In this document: in pieces, positions 1 through 10,428 of the stretch
How the letters are laid out: the number at the start of each line of letters is the position of its first letter
Position numbering within the stretch: position 1 is the first letter of the stretch
DNA from: Podocnemis expansa
Lineage: Eukaryota > Chordata > Testudines > Podocnemididae
Assembly: GCA_007922195.1 (NCBI GenBank)
Contig: ML682231.1
Coordinates: 135,606-199,605, forward strand
Direction: 5' to 3'
Length of the DNA stretch: 64,000 nt
Position numbers and translations under genes: made by a program
The notes under the pieces: model-generated
Databases searched by the model: none
Seen by the model: the letters and a program-made list of their open reading frames with translations, nothing else
Told to the model about the DNA's origin: nothing

Positions 1-1288
1 CATTTCTGTAAACACCTCGCCACTGAGACCTTCATTCTTGCTATGACAATATGGGCACATCTATAGTACAGAAGAGCCACAGAAAAGTTTTCATTCTTTC
101 TATATGTTACCACAACCTTGATTAACTTCACAGTATTTTGTTATCTAACACTGTAGTTAATAATTGGCAGTTCAGAACGCTGCAAGCCAAGTTAAACTCA
201 TCCTGGGCAAACTGAATTTTAACAGGTAGTGGTGTGTTTTTAACAAAAATATTTATGCAATATTTATTATATCTCCTATAAAAATTTCAGAGCACTTCTT
301 GTTCCAGTTTGGAGAGCTCTCTACTCAAGTTCAGTGAGAATCTTGCTACATTCACCCTTTGTTGTTTCAGTTTTGCTTAGGAAACTAATTATTCATTCTC
401 CCTGTACTTCATAAACATTAATTTTGTGAGAGTGTATTGTATTGTCAGGAGGGTGGAATTATGGCACATGTAGATTTTACTTATTCAGACGTAGGCCTAA
501 AGATTCTTTTGTTCAGATTCCAAAATTTATAATTAAACGTTGCTACTCGAGCAAAGAACAGATGTGATTCCCTCTTCATAACCTTTCCATGAGGCTCTTT
601 GGCACTGCACATCAAATCCATGCTTAAACAACCCCATGGTATGTACGTGATTCCTAAGTCTGCCAATAAAGTGTCACAAAGAGTAGGAATGGGGAGGACA
701 CTAGAAATCTGTATTCCTCCCACTGCTCCAGTTACTTTTAATGTATAAGCATTAGCACCAGAATTGACTTATTAATTATTATTATTATAATATATTGTGC
801 AGCAAAATCCTTGCTGCTGAAGAAAAACCTAAAGATAAGTTTACCTCACACACACAAAAGAGCTTCTGTAATTTGACCATAAATATGTCTTTATAGATTG
901 CTCTGAATTTTATAACAATAAATGCCTATGAAGAAAATCAGATCATTTTCACTAGTGTACTTTTATATATTTCATCTAAATTTAATTTCATTGGTTGCTG
1001 TATTGACAAGTCTTTTAATGGGTTAAAGTCTGTCTGGAGAGTCTCACCATCTTTCATGAAATTTACTGACCCTATCATAGTATCAACACCAAAAGCAGAG
1101 CTAAATCCACAACTGGTGTAAACTACTGTGTCACTATTGATTTGCTAGTTTACATCCACCATGGACCTGGCCCTTAAATTCAGTATCCACTCCCTTCTGT
1201 GGACCATTACAGAGCACTGTTTCCAACATCATTCCCTATTCACTCAGCAGCAGTCAGTCATCACAGTTACTCACAGTTTGAAACAACT
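1..1288. other. Unassigned AT-rich DNA
   Basis: No repeat family, exon or RNA gene is recognisable here. The short frames lack conserved motifs and splice context. It ends where blocks of GAAATAA/TTTGAAATAA sequence begin at about 1289. Confidence 0.5.
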
Positions 1289-2048
1289 TATATCGAAATA
1301 ACACCTTATTTTGAAATAACTTAAGCCGAATTAGCAAAAAGTTACCTTGAAATAAGGAAAAAGGAGGGAAACGAAATAGCAAGTTCACAGTGTGAACATG
1401 CTATTTTGCTTGGGGAGGGGGCTGCAGGCACCCGCGGGGTTCAGCGCAGCTCAGCGCTGATCCCGGCAGGTGCCTGCAGAGCGGGGCTGCAGGCACCCGC
1501 AGGGTTCAGTGCAGCCCAGCGCTGATCCCCGCTGACTTAAAGCCTGGGCTGCCCCCAAACCCACCACGGATCGCGGCGGGTTTGGGGGCAGCCCGGGCTT
1601 TAATCCAGCGGTGATTAGCGTTGGGGTGCACTGAACCCTGCAGGTGCCTGCAGCCCTGCTCTGTAGGCACCCACTGGGATCAGCGCTCGGCTGCACTGAT
1701 CCCCGCCGGTGCCTGCAGCCCCCCTCTACCAGCCAGGGTACACCGCTCAGCACCCTGGCCAGGGTGCTGAGGGTTCCCTGGCCAGGGTGCTGAGGGGGCA
1801 GCCCTTCAAATGTTGTTTCAGAACACCTTGTTCCAAAACAACATGTTCACACACATTGCTTCAAAACAATGATTTTGAAACAAGGTTGTTTCGCCCCCAA
1901 ATGGGGTTCAACTTGTTTCGAAACAACACAGTTGTTTCGAAACAACGGGTTCCCGTTGTATCGAAACAACTGCATCATGTGAACATGCTTTTTTTTATTT
2001 TGAAACAACCTCATTGTTTCGAAACAAAAATGCTGTGTGAACACAGCC
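1289..2048. mobile_element. Foldback MITE-like element with GC-rich core and TTTCGAAA palindromes
   Basis: The flanks are rich in GAAATAA and GTTTCGAAAC motifs. The exact palindrome TTGTTTCGAAACAA occurs at 1913-1926, 1932-1945 and 2014-2027. The centre (about 1410-1790) is very GC-rich and folds back on itself. The right end reads GTGTGAACACAGCC, close to the GTGTAGACATAGCC end of the Harbinger-type MITEs elsewhere in the window, so a diverged relative is inferred. No matching left terminus was found. The right end abuts a Penelope-type tail. Confidence 0.5.
1484..1655. repeat. Long GC-rich inverted repeat (hairpin)
   Basis: The arms lie at about 1484-1562 and 1578-1655. The innermost 26 bases of each arm (1537-1562 and 1578-1603) are complementary except at one position. 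The loop is about 15 bases. The outer arms share GGGCTGCAGGCACC and GCAGGGTTCAGTGCA blocks. Further partial copies of the same block flank both sides (1415-1480 and 1660-1720), so the core was also tandemly duplicated. Confidence 0.8.
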
Positions 2049-2131
2049 AGTGGGACTTCACCCACAAAAGCTCATGCGAAAAATAAATTTGTAAGTTTTC
2101 AAAAGTGCCACAGAATTCCTTGTTTGTTTTT
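2049..2131 (+). mobile_element. Penelope-like element 3' tail fragment
   Basis: It contains AAGCTCATGCGAAAAATAAA, then a diverged form of the TTTGTTAGTCTTTAAGTGCC consensus, then a CACAGAATTCCTTGTTTGTTT end. The same tail recurs at 10330-10400, 15380-15440, 50240-50305, 56990-57050 and 57990-58435. The upstream half is missing because the foldback element abuts it. Confidence 0.6.
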
Positions 2132-2149
2132 CACATTTCAGTGACTTAC

Positions 2150-2375
2150 AAACGGTGGGTTACTGACCAGTAACTGTCCTTCTTCAAGATGGGCTGCTCA
2201 CATACATTCAGTTACAGGTGTATACGTGCCGTAGCCCACAGTAGCTCAGAAAGTCTTTAGCTGTAGCCTGTCTGGTCAGGGCACATGGCAAACGCCCCCC
2301 TCTGTGCCACAACTGCGGCTATATAGGTGACCGTGACCCTGACCCTTCCAGTCCCTCATTACTTCACCAACTCCG
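2150..2375 (-). repeat. DIRS terminal inverted repeat (3' end of element)
   Basis: The extreme end contains a small dyad, GGTTACTGACCAGTAACT. The same end occurs in the element entering the right edge of the window (63792 onward). The inner part is inverted relative to 7645-7840. Confidence 0.75.
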
Positions 2376-2399
2376 GTTAGCGGGGATGGTGGGAAGGAT

Positions 2400-2520
2400 C
2401 TGAATGTATGTGAGCAGCCCATCTCGAAGAAGGATAGTTACTGGTAAATAATCCACCATCTGTCTTTGAGTGCTGCTCCCATCATTCAGTTACAGGTGAC
2501 TGCTAGCCGTACCCAAGGAT
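2400..2520 (-). repeat. DIRS internal complementary-like region
   Basis: It repeats terminal blocks (TTCAGTTACAGGTG, GTGCTGCTCCCATCATTCAG, GAAGAAGGATAGTTACTGG) just inside the 3' terminal repeat. DIRS elements have an internal region complementary to their ends that is thought to template circle formation. The assignment rests on position and shared words. Confidence 0.5.
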
Positions 2521-2531
2521 GGTGGGAGGAG

Positions 2532-3394
2532 TTACAGCTTACCCACATTGAGTACGACTCTGCCCAACGCCGCATCATCTCTAGCCTGTCGGACAATAAT
2601 GTAGTGCATCATGAAGGTATGCACCAACAACCACATGGCTGCCCTGCAGATCTCTTGGATCAGGACCTGGGCGAGGAAGGCCGTTAACGAAGCCTGGGTC
2701 CTATTAGAATGAGTCCTGATATTCCCTGGGAGGGGCATATTTGACCTTCTGTAGCAGTCTTTGATGCAATTTACTATCCATCTGGAAATGCACTGTGATG
2801 ACACTGGGAGCTCTCTTTTATGCTCTGCGACTGCCATGAACTATTGGGAGGTCCTGCGGAATGGGCACATATGTTTAATATACATCAAGAGTGCCCTTTT
2901 TGCATCCAGGGTGTGCCATTTTCTCTGGTTCTCTGTAACTTGAGGGTCTGGAAAGAATACTGGCAAACAAACATCCTGATTAAGGTGAAAAGGGTAAACC
3001 ACCTTAGGAAGAAAGATGGGTGTGGGCAGAGCACCACTTTATCAAGGAAGAACCTTGTATATGGGGGTTCTGAGGAAAGGGTCTTCAGTTCAGAGACCCT
3101 TCTAGCCAAAGTAATTGCCACCAAAAAGGATACCTTCCAGGCAAGGACCAGCAAAGTACAAAAGTCCAAGGATTCATAAGGTGGCTCAGTTAGTCCCTGG
3201 AGCACCACATTAAGGTCCCATTGAAGGATAGGTTCCCAAGGTTGTGGGAAGACTCTTTTGAATCCCTTCAAAAATCTAGTGGAGGTGGGATGGGAGAAAA
3301 CAGGATCATCCACCTTCATGTGGAGGGCCGAAATCGCTGCCAGATGGACTCTCATGGAGGAAAGAGAGAAGACCTTCTCTCTGAGATCTTGCAA
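2532..3394 (-). pseudogene. DIRS tyrosine recombinase remnant
   Basis: The 3394-2885 frame reads SMRVHLAAISA, WDLNVVLQGLTEPPYESL and ITLARRVSELKTLSSEPPY, typical of the DIRS recombinase, with the first catalytic Arg in ARRVSEL. The 2837-2532 frame continues with ISRWIVNCIKD, then HSNRTQASLTAF, then ICRAAMW, HTFMMHY. These give the His-x-x-Arg, the His and the nucleophilic Tyr region. In active relatives this enzyme inserts the circular DNA copy. Here the frame is shifted between the halves, so it is a pseudogene. Confidence 0.8.
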
Positions 3395-3420
3395 GTAATC
3401 AAGGATTAGGTGTAAAGGAG

Positions 3421-4554
3421 CTAATGTGGAATTGACCCCTTTACCTTGAGCCCAATGGGAGAAATGTTTCCATTTGGCTGTATAGGTGCCCTGGTGGAAG
3501 GCCTTCTACTACCAACCACTACCCTCCTGACCCTGTCTGAGCAGAGTCTTTCTTGCTCACTCAGCCAAGGAGTCTCCAGGCTGTCAGATGTAGGAGCCCA
3601 GGGTTTGGGTGCTGCAGGCGACCTGGTTCTTGTGTCAGGAGGTCCGCCCACAAGGGAAGATGGAGTGGAGCGTCTATGGACAGGTCTTGTAGGAGCGAGT
3701 ATTAATGTTGCCTGGGCCAATCTGGAGCTATCAGTATCACTCCATCTGTTTTGGCCTTCAGAAGGACCCTGTATATCAATGGGATTGGTGTGAAGGCATA
3801 CAGCAGAGGGCCCAACCAACTGAGGAAGAAGGCGTCCATGAGTGAATCCTCCTCCCAATCCTTGAGAGAGCAGAAATGCTAACATTTGTGGTGCTGTTAT
3901 CTCACAAATAGGTCTCCTTGGGGTGCTCCACACTTGTTGATTAGGTGGGATATCACCCTGTTGTGGAGGGACCACTCGTGGTGGGCTAGGGGGTTTCTGC
4001 TGAACAAAGCTGCCAGTTTGTTGTCCACTCCTGGTAGGTGAGCTGTCATCGGAGTGAAGTTGTACTTTAGGGCTAGTGCCCAGAGTCTGTATGCCTCCCT
4101 GCACAGGGCTGGGGAGTGGACAACCTACTGCCGGTTCGTACAGAACATGGCCTCAGTGTTGTACGTCAGGCTCTGGACCAATTTGCCTTTTATCTTGCCC
4201 AGAAAAATCTTGCAAGCCAATCTGATGGCCTGCAGTTCCTTCATGTTTATGTGAAGAATGATGTCTGATGGATGCCAAAGTCCTTGGGTGGAAAGTCCCC
4301 CTGATATGTGGGCCCCCCCACCCCATATCCAAGGCATCGTTGATCAGTGTCACTGTAGGGATTGAGCTTGGAAGAGAATTCCCCCCATGGCATAGAGGGG
4401 GTCCCTCCAGATCTCTAGTGTCCCCAGGTTGTCTTGGGGAACCGCTATTACCTTGGACAAAGGGTGTCTGTGGGTGGAACACCATGGACAACCAGATCTG
4501 GAATGGTCTTATTCTCAGGCAGGCCGTCCTTATCACAGAGGTGGCAGCTGCCAT
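3421..4554 (-). pseudogene. DIRS RNase H-like and linker region remnant
   Basis: The 4337-4125 frame contains HINMKELQAIRLACKIFL and a following QSLTYNTEAMF, the form of the RNase H domain in DIRS polyproteins, where the usual text is close to LTDNTTAMF. Downstream DNA to 3421 continues in several frames with proline-rich shadows. Position between reverse transcriptase and recombinase supports the call. Stops and shifts are frequent. Confidence 0.65.
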
Positions 4555-4764
4555 GTGTCTGAGAAGCTGGAGGCAGCATTGGGCTATGGTTACCTGGGAG
4601 TCTTGAAGCTCCGCAATGATGGTGCAGATGGACTGAAATCTTGAGGGGGACAGGAAGGCCCTCCCTTTTCAGGAGTCTAGGAGAGCTCCCATGAACTCTA
4701 TGCTTTGGGATGGGCAGAGTTTTGACTTTTCTCAATTTATGCACAGCTCCAAGTACCTGCACAG

Positions 4765-5433
4765 TCAACTCACTACCTTGACACTGTGTTCTACCTGAGC
4801 TCTTGATCCCCCATTTACCAACCAATCATCTAAATAGGGGTAAATCTTTATGCCCCACCGGCATAGGTAGGCAATGACTGCCACAATGCACTTTTTGAAC
4901 ACTCTGGGGGCTGGAGAGAGATGTGAACTGAAAGTGTGTCCCCCCCCCACCATGAACCTTAGATACTTTCTGTGGCAGGGGGATATCACTATGTGAAAGT
5001 AAGCGTCTTTTAGATCTAGGGCTGCGAATCAATCCCCGGGATTCAGAGATGGGACGATCTGTGACAGGGAAACCATACAGAATTTTATTTTCCTTATGTA
5101 TTTGTTTAAAGCTCTGAGGCCCAGAATGGGTTTCAGGTCCCCATTTGATTTGGGAACTAGAAAGTAACGGGAGTAAAACCTTTTTCCCTGTTCCAACCTT
5201 GGGACCCTCTCTATGGCCCTGAGGGAGAGGAGTTTCTCTCGTTCTCTCTCGAGCATCCAATCTAGTTCCTGGCTCCTGAGATTCAAGTGAGGGGATAGTT
5301 TTCTGTCCCAAGGTGTTGACCAAAATTGTAGGAAGTACCCTTTCAAGACCATTTCCAGAACCCACCCGTCAGCTGTGACGTTGGCCCAGTGGTACGCGTG
5401 TCGATACAGGTGGTTGGCAAAGGTTTGGGTCAA
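4765..5433 (-). pseudogene. DIRS reverse transcriptase remnant
   Basis: The 5433-5029 frame contains VTADGWVLEMV, RYFLVPKSNGDLKPI and RALNKYIRKIKF, followed by VSLSQIVPSLNPGD. The 4989-4765 frame contains HRKYLRFMV and the catalytic block YPYLDDWLV. These are ordered reverse-transcriptase palm motifs of the DIRS/Ty3 lineage. A frame change near 5030 separates the halves. The YLDD acidic pair is preserved although the frame is broken. Confidence 0.85.
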
Positions 5434-5656
5434 TGCTGTGGTTCCACTGCTCTCAGTCTAACCGTCAAAAGCGCTGCTTCTTTCCCAAGGAACGGTCAGT
5501 ACCTTGTCCATGACAACTAGTCTAGAAGGCCTGGGATTTTTGGCCTCTACTCAGATGGGTCTTATCCCTATCCTGACTCCCATATCTAGCACCCCATTAA
5601 GGGTACTGGTAGGACCAGGAGAAGGATCCTTACATCTGGGTGTGTTGCTTCAACTG

Positions 5657-7575
5657 CTATAGTTGCTGTTGCAGCAGCTGCTGAGGCTTGAAGGAGCACC
5701 GAATGGGTGGCAGTGTGTACATGCCTAGGGATTTAAGGGTGGCCCTACAGTCCTTTATGCCATGCAGCTCTGAGTCCATGGACTTGGCAAAGAGATCAGG
5801 GCCTTCAAAGGGTAAGTCCTGAATGATGAATTGCAGCTGCAGGGACAGGCCCAAGCCTTGAAGCCAGGCCGAGCATCTCATGGCCATGGCAGAGGTCATG
5901 TTTCACAAAGCTGTGTCAGATGCATCCCAGAAGGTTATGTGAGCATCTCTAGAGGCCAAGACCCCTTCCTCCACCATCACCTCAAAGTCTCTCAGGCTGT
6001 CCTTAGAGACAGCATGACAGAAGCCCTCCATGGCGCTCCAAAGGTTGAACACATACCTCCCCATGAGGGCTTGGTGGTTAGCAATGCGTAACTGTAAAGC
6101 TGAGGTAGAATAAACCTTCCTATCAGTTAGGTCAAGCTTCCTTGCTTCCTTATTCTTGGGGTTAGAACCCAGCTGGCCCTGCCTTTCCTTTTGGTTAACT
6201 GCATCCACCACCAGGGATCCCGGCATAGGGTGCTGGAAGAGGAATGCAAACTTGTCAGAAGGAGCAAGGTACCTCCAATCCGACACTTTGGACACCAGAG
6301 GAATTGATGGAGTCTGCCGTCATGCTCTAGCGATCCTGTACATCCCTTCATGGAGAGGAATGGATACTTTCGTTGGTGGGGCAGCGTCCCCCACATCAAA
6401 GAGAGGGTCACACTCCTCCTGGGCCACTCCCAGATCCAAATTGAGGTTTTCTGCTATATGACGAAGCAGGTCCTGCTGTGTGCGGGGCTCATCACTATAT
6501 GCAAGGCGTCTTTGAAAAGTATACTCATCCGGAGAAGAGGATGAGGGGGCTCTTGATTTGCTACACTGGGTAGAATCTGGGTCAGGCTCCTGGTTGTATA
6601 CGTCCAAGGAGTCCGGAGTTCAAGACGGAGACGATGCTGACCAGTGCCGGGAGGCTGAGCCATCATTGACCTTCGAATTGAGCCACTTCTATGACCAGTC
6701 ATTGATGGAGTCCGAGGCTGTGGGTTGACGGGAGGGAGAACACTCCCTTTCCCTCTGCAAACCCTTGCTAGCACAGGTAGACCTGCCCCGTGATGCCCGC
6801 ACTGGGGTTGCCAGGGTCACACCCCTTCTTGACGTGGGCATTGGGGAATACTTTCGGGGGTGTTTACCTGCACATTCTTCGGTACCGGAGATGGCTTTCA
6901 GAGATCCAGGTGACTGAATGGAGCCGGAAGATGACAGTGAGGACAAGGTAGACCTCTGTCTTCTCGGACCCTGGAAACACGGTACTGAGGGCTTGTGGGA
7001 CGAGTGCTGGGAGGAATGGTCTTTGGTACCATTTTGCGGTGCCGGTGGAGGACTTGACGATGCAGAGGCCAGGGGCGGTACCGAGCCTTGCGTCACCCAC
7101 TCTTTAGCCAAAAGTGCCGGTTTACCCTTCAACTGGGTTTTCTTCGCGCTACCAGAGCCAGTTCCTGGAACAGGGCCTGCGCTGCTGCGAGGGCTTCTGG
7201 CATCAATAGTACTGAGAGGTGCCCAGTCCCAACTCCAATGAAGGGGTGTCTGTGAATGATGCTATAATCTGATGCCGATCACAGCTTATTCTGAGCCAGA
7301 GAGCAGTGCCAGGCAGGTTCCAGTGCAGACATCACACATGGTGCCGGCAGAGCGTTTAGCGTGAGAGACATATCGGGTGCTGGGTGAAATGCGTGGCCTT
7401 CAGCAAGGGTGTGCAACCTCTGTTCCCTATTCTTGCAGGTCCTCCACTTGAAGGACTTGCAGATGGAGCAGTTCTCCGTGAGATGTGACTCACCAAGGTA
7501 CACGAGGCCTTTCTCGTGGGGGTCGTCAAGCGGAAAGGCTTTGCAGCATGGTGGACATGGTTTAAACCCTGGCAT
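5657..7575 (-). pseudogene. DIRS gag-like region remnant
   Basis: The N-terminal part (7575-7279) has cysteine-rich text, CPPCCKAFPLDDPHEKG then LGESHLTENCSICKSF, a putative zinc-binding knuckle. A Ser/Pro-rich stretch follows (about 7130-6690), then conserved gag-like text including SLVVDAVNQKER (6295-5903 frame). The matching text LLVVDAVNHRES occurs in the second DIRS copy near 41160, confirming that this is family coding sequence. At least four frame breaks are present. Confidence 0.7.
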
Positions 7576-7644
7576 CCTTAATTACGAATGAAAGGAGGAT
7601 GGGTACTTGCTTTTGCAAGTTTTTGCTGTTCTGAAACTGTTGCT

Positions 7645-7840
7645 GAGGGTGGAAAGAAGGGAACTGGAAGGGTCAGGGACACGGTCACCTATACAGCCGC
7701 AGTCATAGCACAGAGGGGGCGTTGGCCATGTGCCCTGACCTGACAGGCTAAGGCTAAAGACTTTCCGAGCTACTGTGTGCTGTGGCACATAGACACTTGT
7801 AACTGAATGATGTGAGCAGCACTTGAAGAAGAAGCCAGGA
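7645..7840 (-). repeat. DIRS terminal inverted repeat (5' end of element)
   Basis: The reverse complement starts TTCTTCAAGTGCTGCTCACA and aligns over about 180 bases with 2180-2375. It probably carries the element's promoter, as is usual for DIRS termini; no promoter motif was proved. Confidence 0.75.
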
Positions 7841-9460
7841 TTCATACCTGGGGCTCCAGCATCCTTTCTGAATGCTCTAATCACAAGACTTTTAGGAATT
7901 TGAGGGTAGCAGAGGGGCACTGCTACCACCTTCTCCTTGTTTTTAAGAATCTAGTCCTTCATTTCCATTACTTTTATTTAAAAAGGGTTAAAAATTCGTG
8001 AAATCAAAGCATTCAATTCAACCCAAGATTATTTTTCCAAACAGTTCATTCTGTCAACAATTCTGAAAAAATGTGCTTGTTTTGTGTGTTTGATTTGAAA
8101 CTACCAGCAAATCACAAAAAAAGATCACTTATTATTCAGCCCCACCCCCAGGCTCCATCCTGGTCATAACCCTGGGCATTCTTTGCATTCTGATGAACAT
8201 AAAGACTGCCCCCAAAGCTGACCATGTTATCATTGGCCCATGGTATGGCAGATTGATTGTATCCATCTCCATTTCTCTTCTCTAGGTAGAAAGGTCCAGT
8301 CACAATCTAACCCATAATTTATCATCAATTAACAACTAATAACACTTCTGTGCAAATATTGGCTTTTGAAGACTAAAGATCTGATGAAAGGAAAATGTGC
8401 TCTTAGCCAATTCCTCTTGTAGCAAACACTTAGAAGGCAAATGCCCTTAGGCAATTTGTCATTTTTGCCAATAACAGTCAGCTAGTAGGTGCAAGTCCCC
8501 CCCTTTGGGCAGTCTATCTGCACCCTTCCCCAGATCATATGCTCTCAAACAAACTCAGTCAGCAGCAATGTCATAACACACACAGGCTTTTATTTTAGTC
8601 AGAAGCCTTCACACAGTCTCAAATTCACCCCTAGCTCAAGGCAGTGGAGTTCCACTAAGTATTAATTTGGCCCAATGCACTTCTGTTGCCTTCTGATATT
8701 CTTGTGATTATTTATGGTAGCAATAAAGAGGTTTTCTTTTTTTTATTCCTATTTAGACAGTTATTAGAACATCTGAATGATATTACAAAACTGTAATATA
8801 ACTTTTATAATTCACTGACAGGGATGGTCAGTTTAAAAGTGTTTTATTTGTTTGCCTGTTAAGCATTGTGGCTGGTCAGGCTTTGGCTCAGGATGGGCAT
8901 GAAACACCCTCTGGCACTTTTCTTAACGAGTAATGGTATGGCCAGGCTTGCTGCACTATGAATTTTGTAGTACATGGGACAGTGCCAGAGTTTACAGGGC
9001 TGTCAAATATAATGTACCTTATGAAGACTGCTGCACTTGGCAGTCTCATTACAGAGAGCTAGTTCAGCTCCCATCTACTTGACTCTGGAACCCCGGAGAA
9101 TTCCAGAAGCCCTGCTAACACCAGGGTACCCAAACATCCTCCCACCTCTTCCAGTCAAAGCTAACAGATTTTGTCTGAAGCCCAGATCACCAGCACTTGG
9201 CTCAGGTTTTGCTGACCATGAGCTACAGTAAATGGTCATATACAAATTATGTTTAAATTAATTCACTAAATAATTTGTAAAATATGTCACAGATGGAGCT
9301 TTTCAGTCTTTAAATTATGATTTGAGGATGTTTATAACTCAGTCTTAGGATAGTGGTTTATTGTAGCAATGGGTGGGTGAAGTTCTGTGGCCTGCATTGT
9401 GTAGGAGGTCAGAGATGGTCAGAATGGTCTCTGACATTAGCATCTCAGAGTATATGGAAA
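7841..9460. other. Unassigned intervening DNA
   Basis: No confident gene or repeat is seen. The segment at 8490-8660 resembles the 3' part of an LTR or other retroelement on the minus strand (AAAATAAAAGCC on that strand), but no boundaries are visible. Confidence 0.4.
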
Positions 9461-10428
9461 AGAAGCAAGGAGTCCTGTAGCACTTAAAGACTAACAAATT
9501 TATCACATGAGCTTTCATGGCAGAAAAATCCCACTTTGTCACATGCTTTAAAGAAGGGAGAACTTACAGAATCAGAGGAAAATAAATTCAGGAGAGTGTA
9601 AGTCATGGGATCAGATCATACTGTAACAGCAAATTGAAGCAGTTGTTAGGAGTCAACCAGTAGGAAACAGCACATAGAGGAAGAAGAGGTCAACTCTCCT
9701 GTTGTGATTGGCAAAGAATCTGTAGTCATGATTTAATCCTGCTTTCGCACAGTAAAATTTGCATATCAATTGAAATTCTGCAGTTTCTTGATGTATTACA
9801 AATTTGCTTGAGCACAGCTATTAACAAATCATCAACAGCGTGATTAGGAAGACTGATGTGCTCAGCTATTTGTTCTTGAATGTTGTGATTTCTGATAGCA
9901 GTAGTGTGCTCATTTATTCTTTTGCACAGAGATTGTCCTGTTTGTCTAATGCAGGGGTCTCAAACACGTGGCCCGTGGGCCACATGCAGCCCCTTAAGCT
10001 ATTTCCTGCAGCCCACAATGACACAATTGTTACCGATATTTGCAATATCATTGTATGGAAATGTTTCAGTGGTGCAGCCCTCAGGCCACCATACTAATCC
10101 TCATATGACCCTCTAGCAGTCCTCATGTGGCCCTCATGATGATTTGAGTTTGAGACCCTGGTCTAGTGCATAAGGTGTGGTGGGATTTGTGGCACATGGT
10201 GGCATAAATTACACTGATGGATGAGCAGGTGACTTACACTTCCCTGCATTTATTTATGAGTCTGTTCTATTCTATTCCTCCTATACTGTAAGTTTCCCCT
10301 TCTTCAAAATGTCTGACAAAGTGAGATTTTTCTGCCATGAAAGCTCATGTAATAAATAAATGTGTTAGTCTTTAAGTGCCACAGGACTTCTTGCTTATTT
10401 TGCTGAACTAGGCTAACCTGGTTACACC
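9461..10428 (-). mobile_element. Penelope-like element copy with inverted tails and GIY-YIG remnant
   Basis: The left arm (9461-9600) is the reverse complement of the right arm (about 10236-10400), each carrying the GTTAGTCTTTAAGTGCYACAGG tail. Between them the minus strand encodes a decayed endonuclease-like segment: QTGQSLCKRINEHTTAI (about 9950-9896) and LPNHAVDDLLIAVLKQI (about 9845-9780). I read these as the GIY-YIG nuclease region of Penelope-like elements. The right end reads GAACTAGGCTAACCTGGTTA. A hAT element splits the copy at 9952. Confidence 0.7.
9952..10160. mobile_element. Non-autonomous hAT element
   Basis: The ends are CAGGGGTCTCAAAC and, inverted, CAGGGTCTCAAAC. It is flanked by 8-bp target duplications GTCTAATG (9944-9951) and GTCTAGTG (10161-10168) with one difference. 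An 8-bp duplication with CAGGG ends is the hAT signature. It interrupts the Penelope coding remnant and is therefore younger. No transposase is encoded in its 209 bp. Confidence 0.85.

Larger units (their letters stand above)
2150..7840 (-). mobile_element. Near-complete decayed DIRS-type tyrosine-recombinase retrotransposon
   Basis: Read on the minus strand the order is: 5' terminal repeat (7840-7645), gag-like region, reverse transcriptase, RNase H-like region, tyrosine recombinase, an internal segment echoing the ends (about 2400-2520), and 3' terminal repeat. The two ends are inverted copies of each other (2180-2375 against the reverse complement of 7840-7645), sharing blocks such as GGTCAGGGCACATGGC and TATAGGTGACCGTG. 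DIRS elements carry a tyrosine recombinase instead of an integrase and have inverted termini, as seen here. All frames contain stops or shifts, so the copy is dead. Confidence 0.85.

Noticed and set aside
1709..2086. 125-codon plus-strand frame
   Set aside because: It runs through the palindrome-rich foldback element and reads repeated QNN/TTC codons from TTTCGAAA words.
3446..4606. Plus-strand frames across the DIRS element
   Set aside because: They are antisense shadows of the minus-strand RNase H and linker region.
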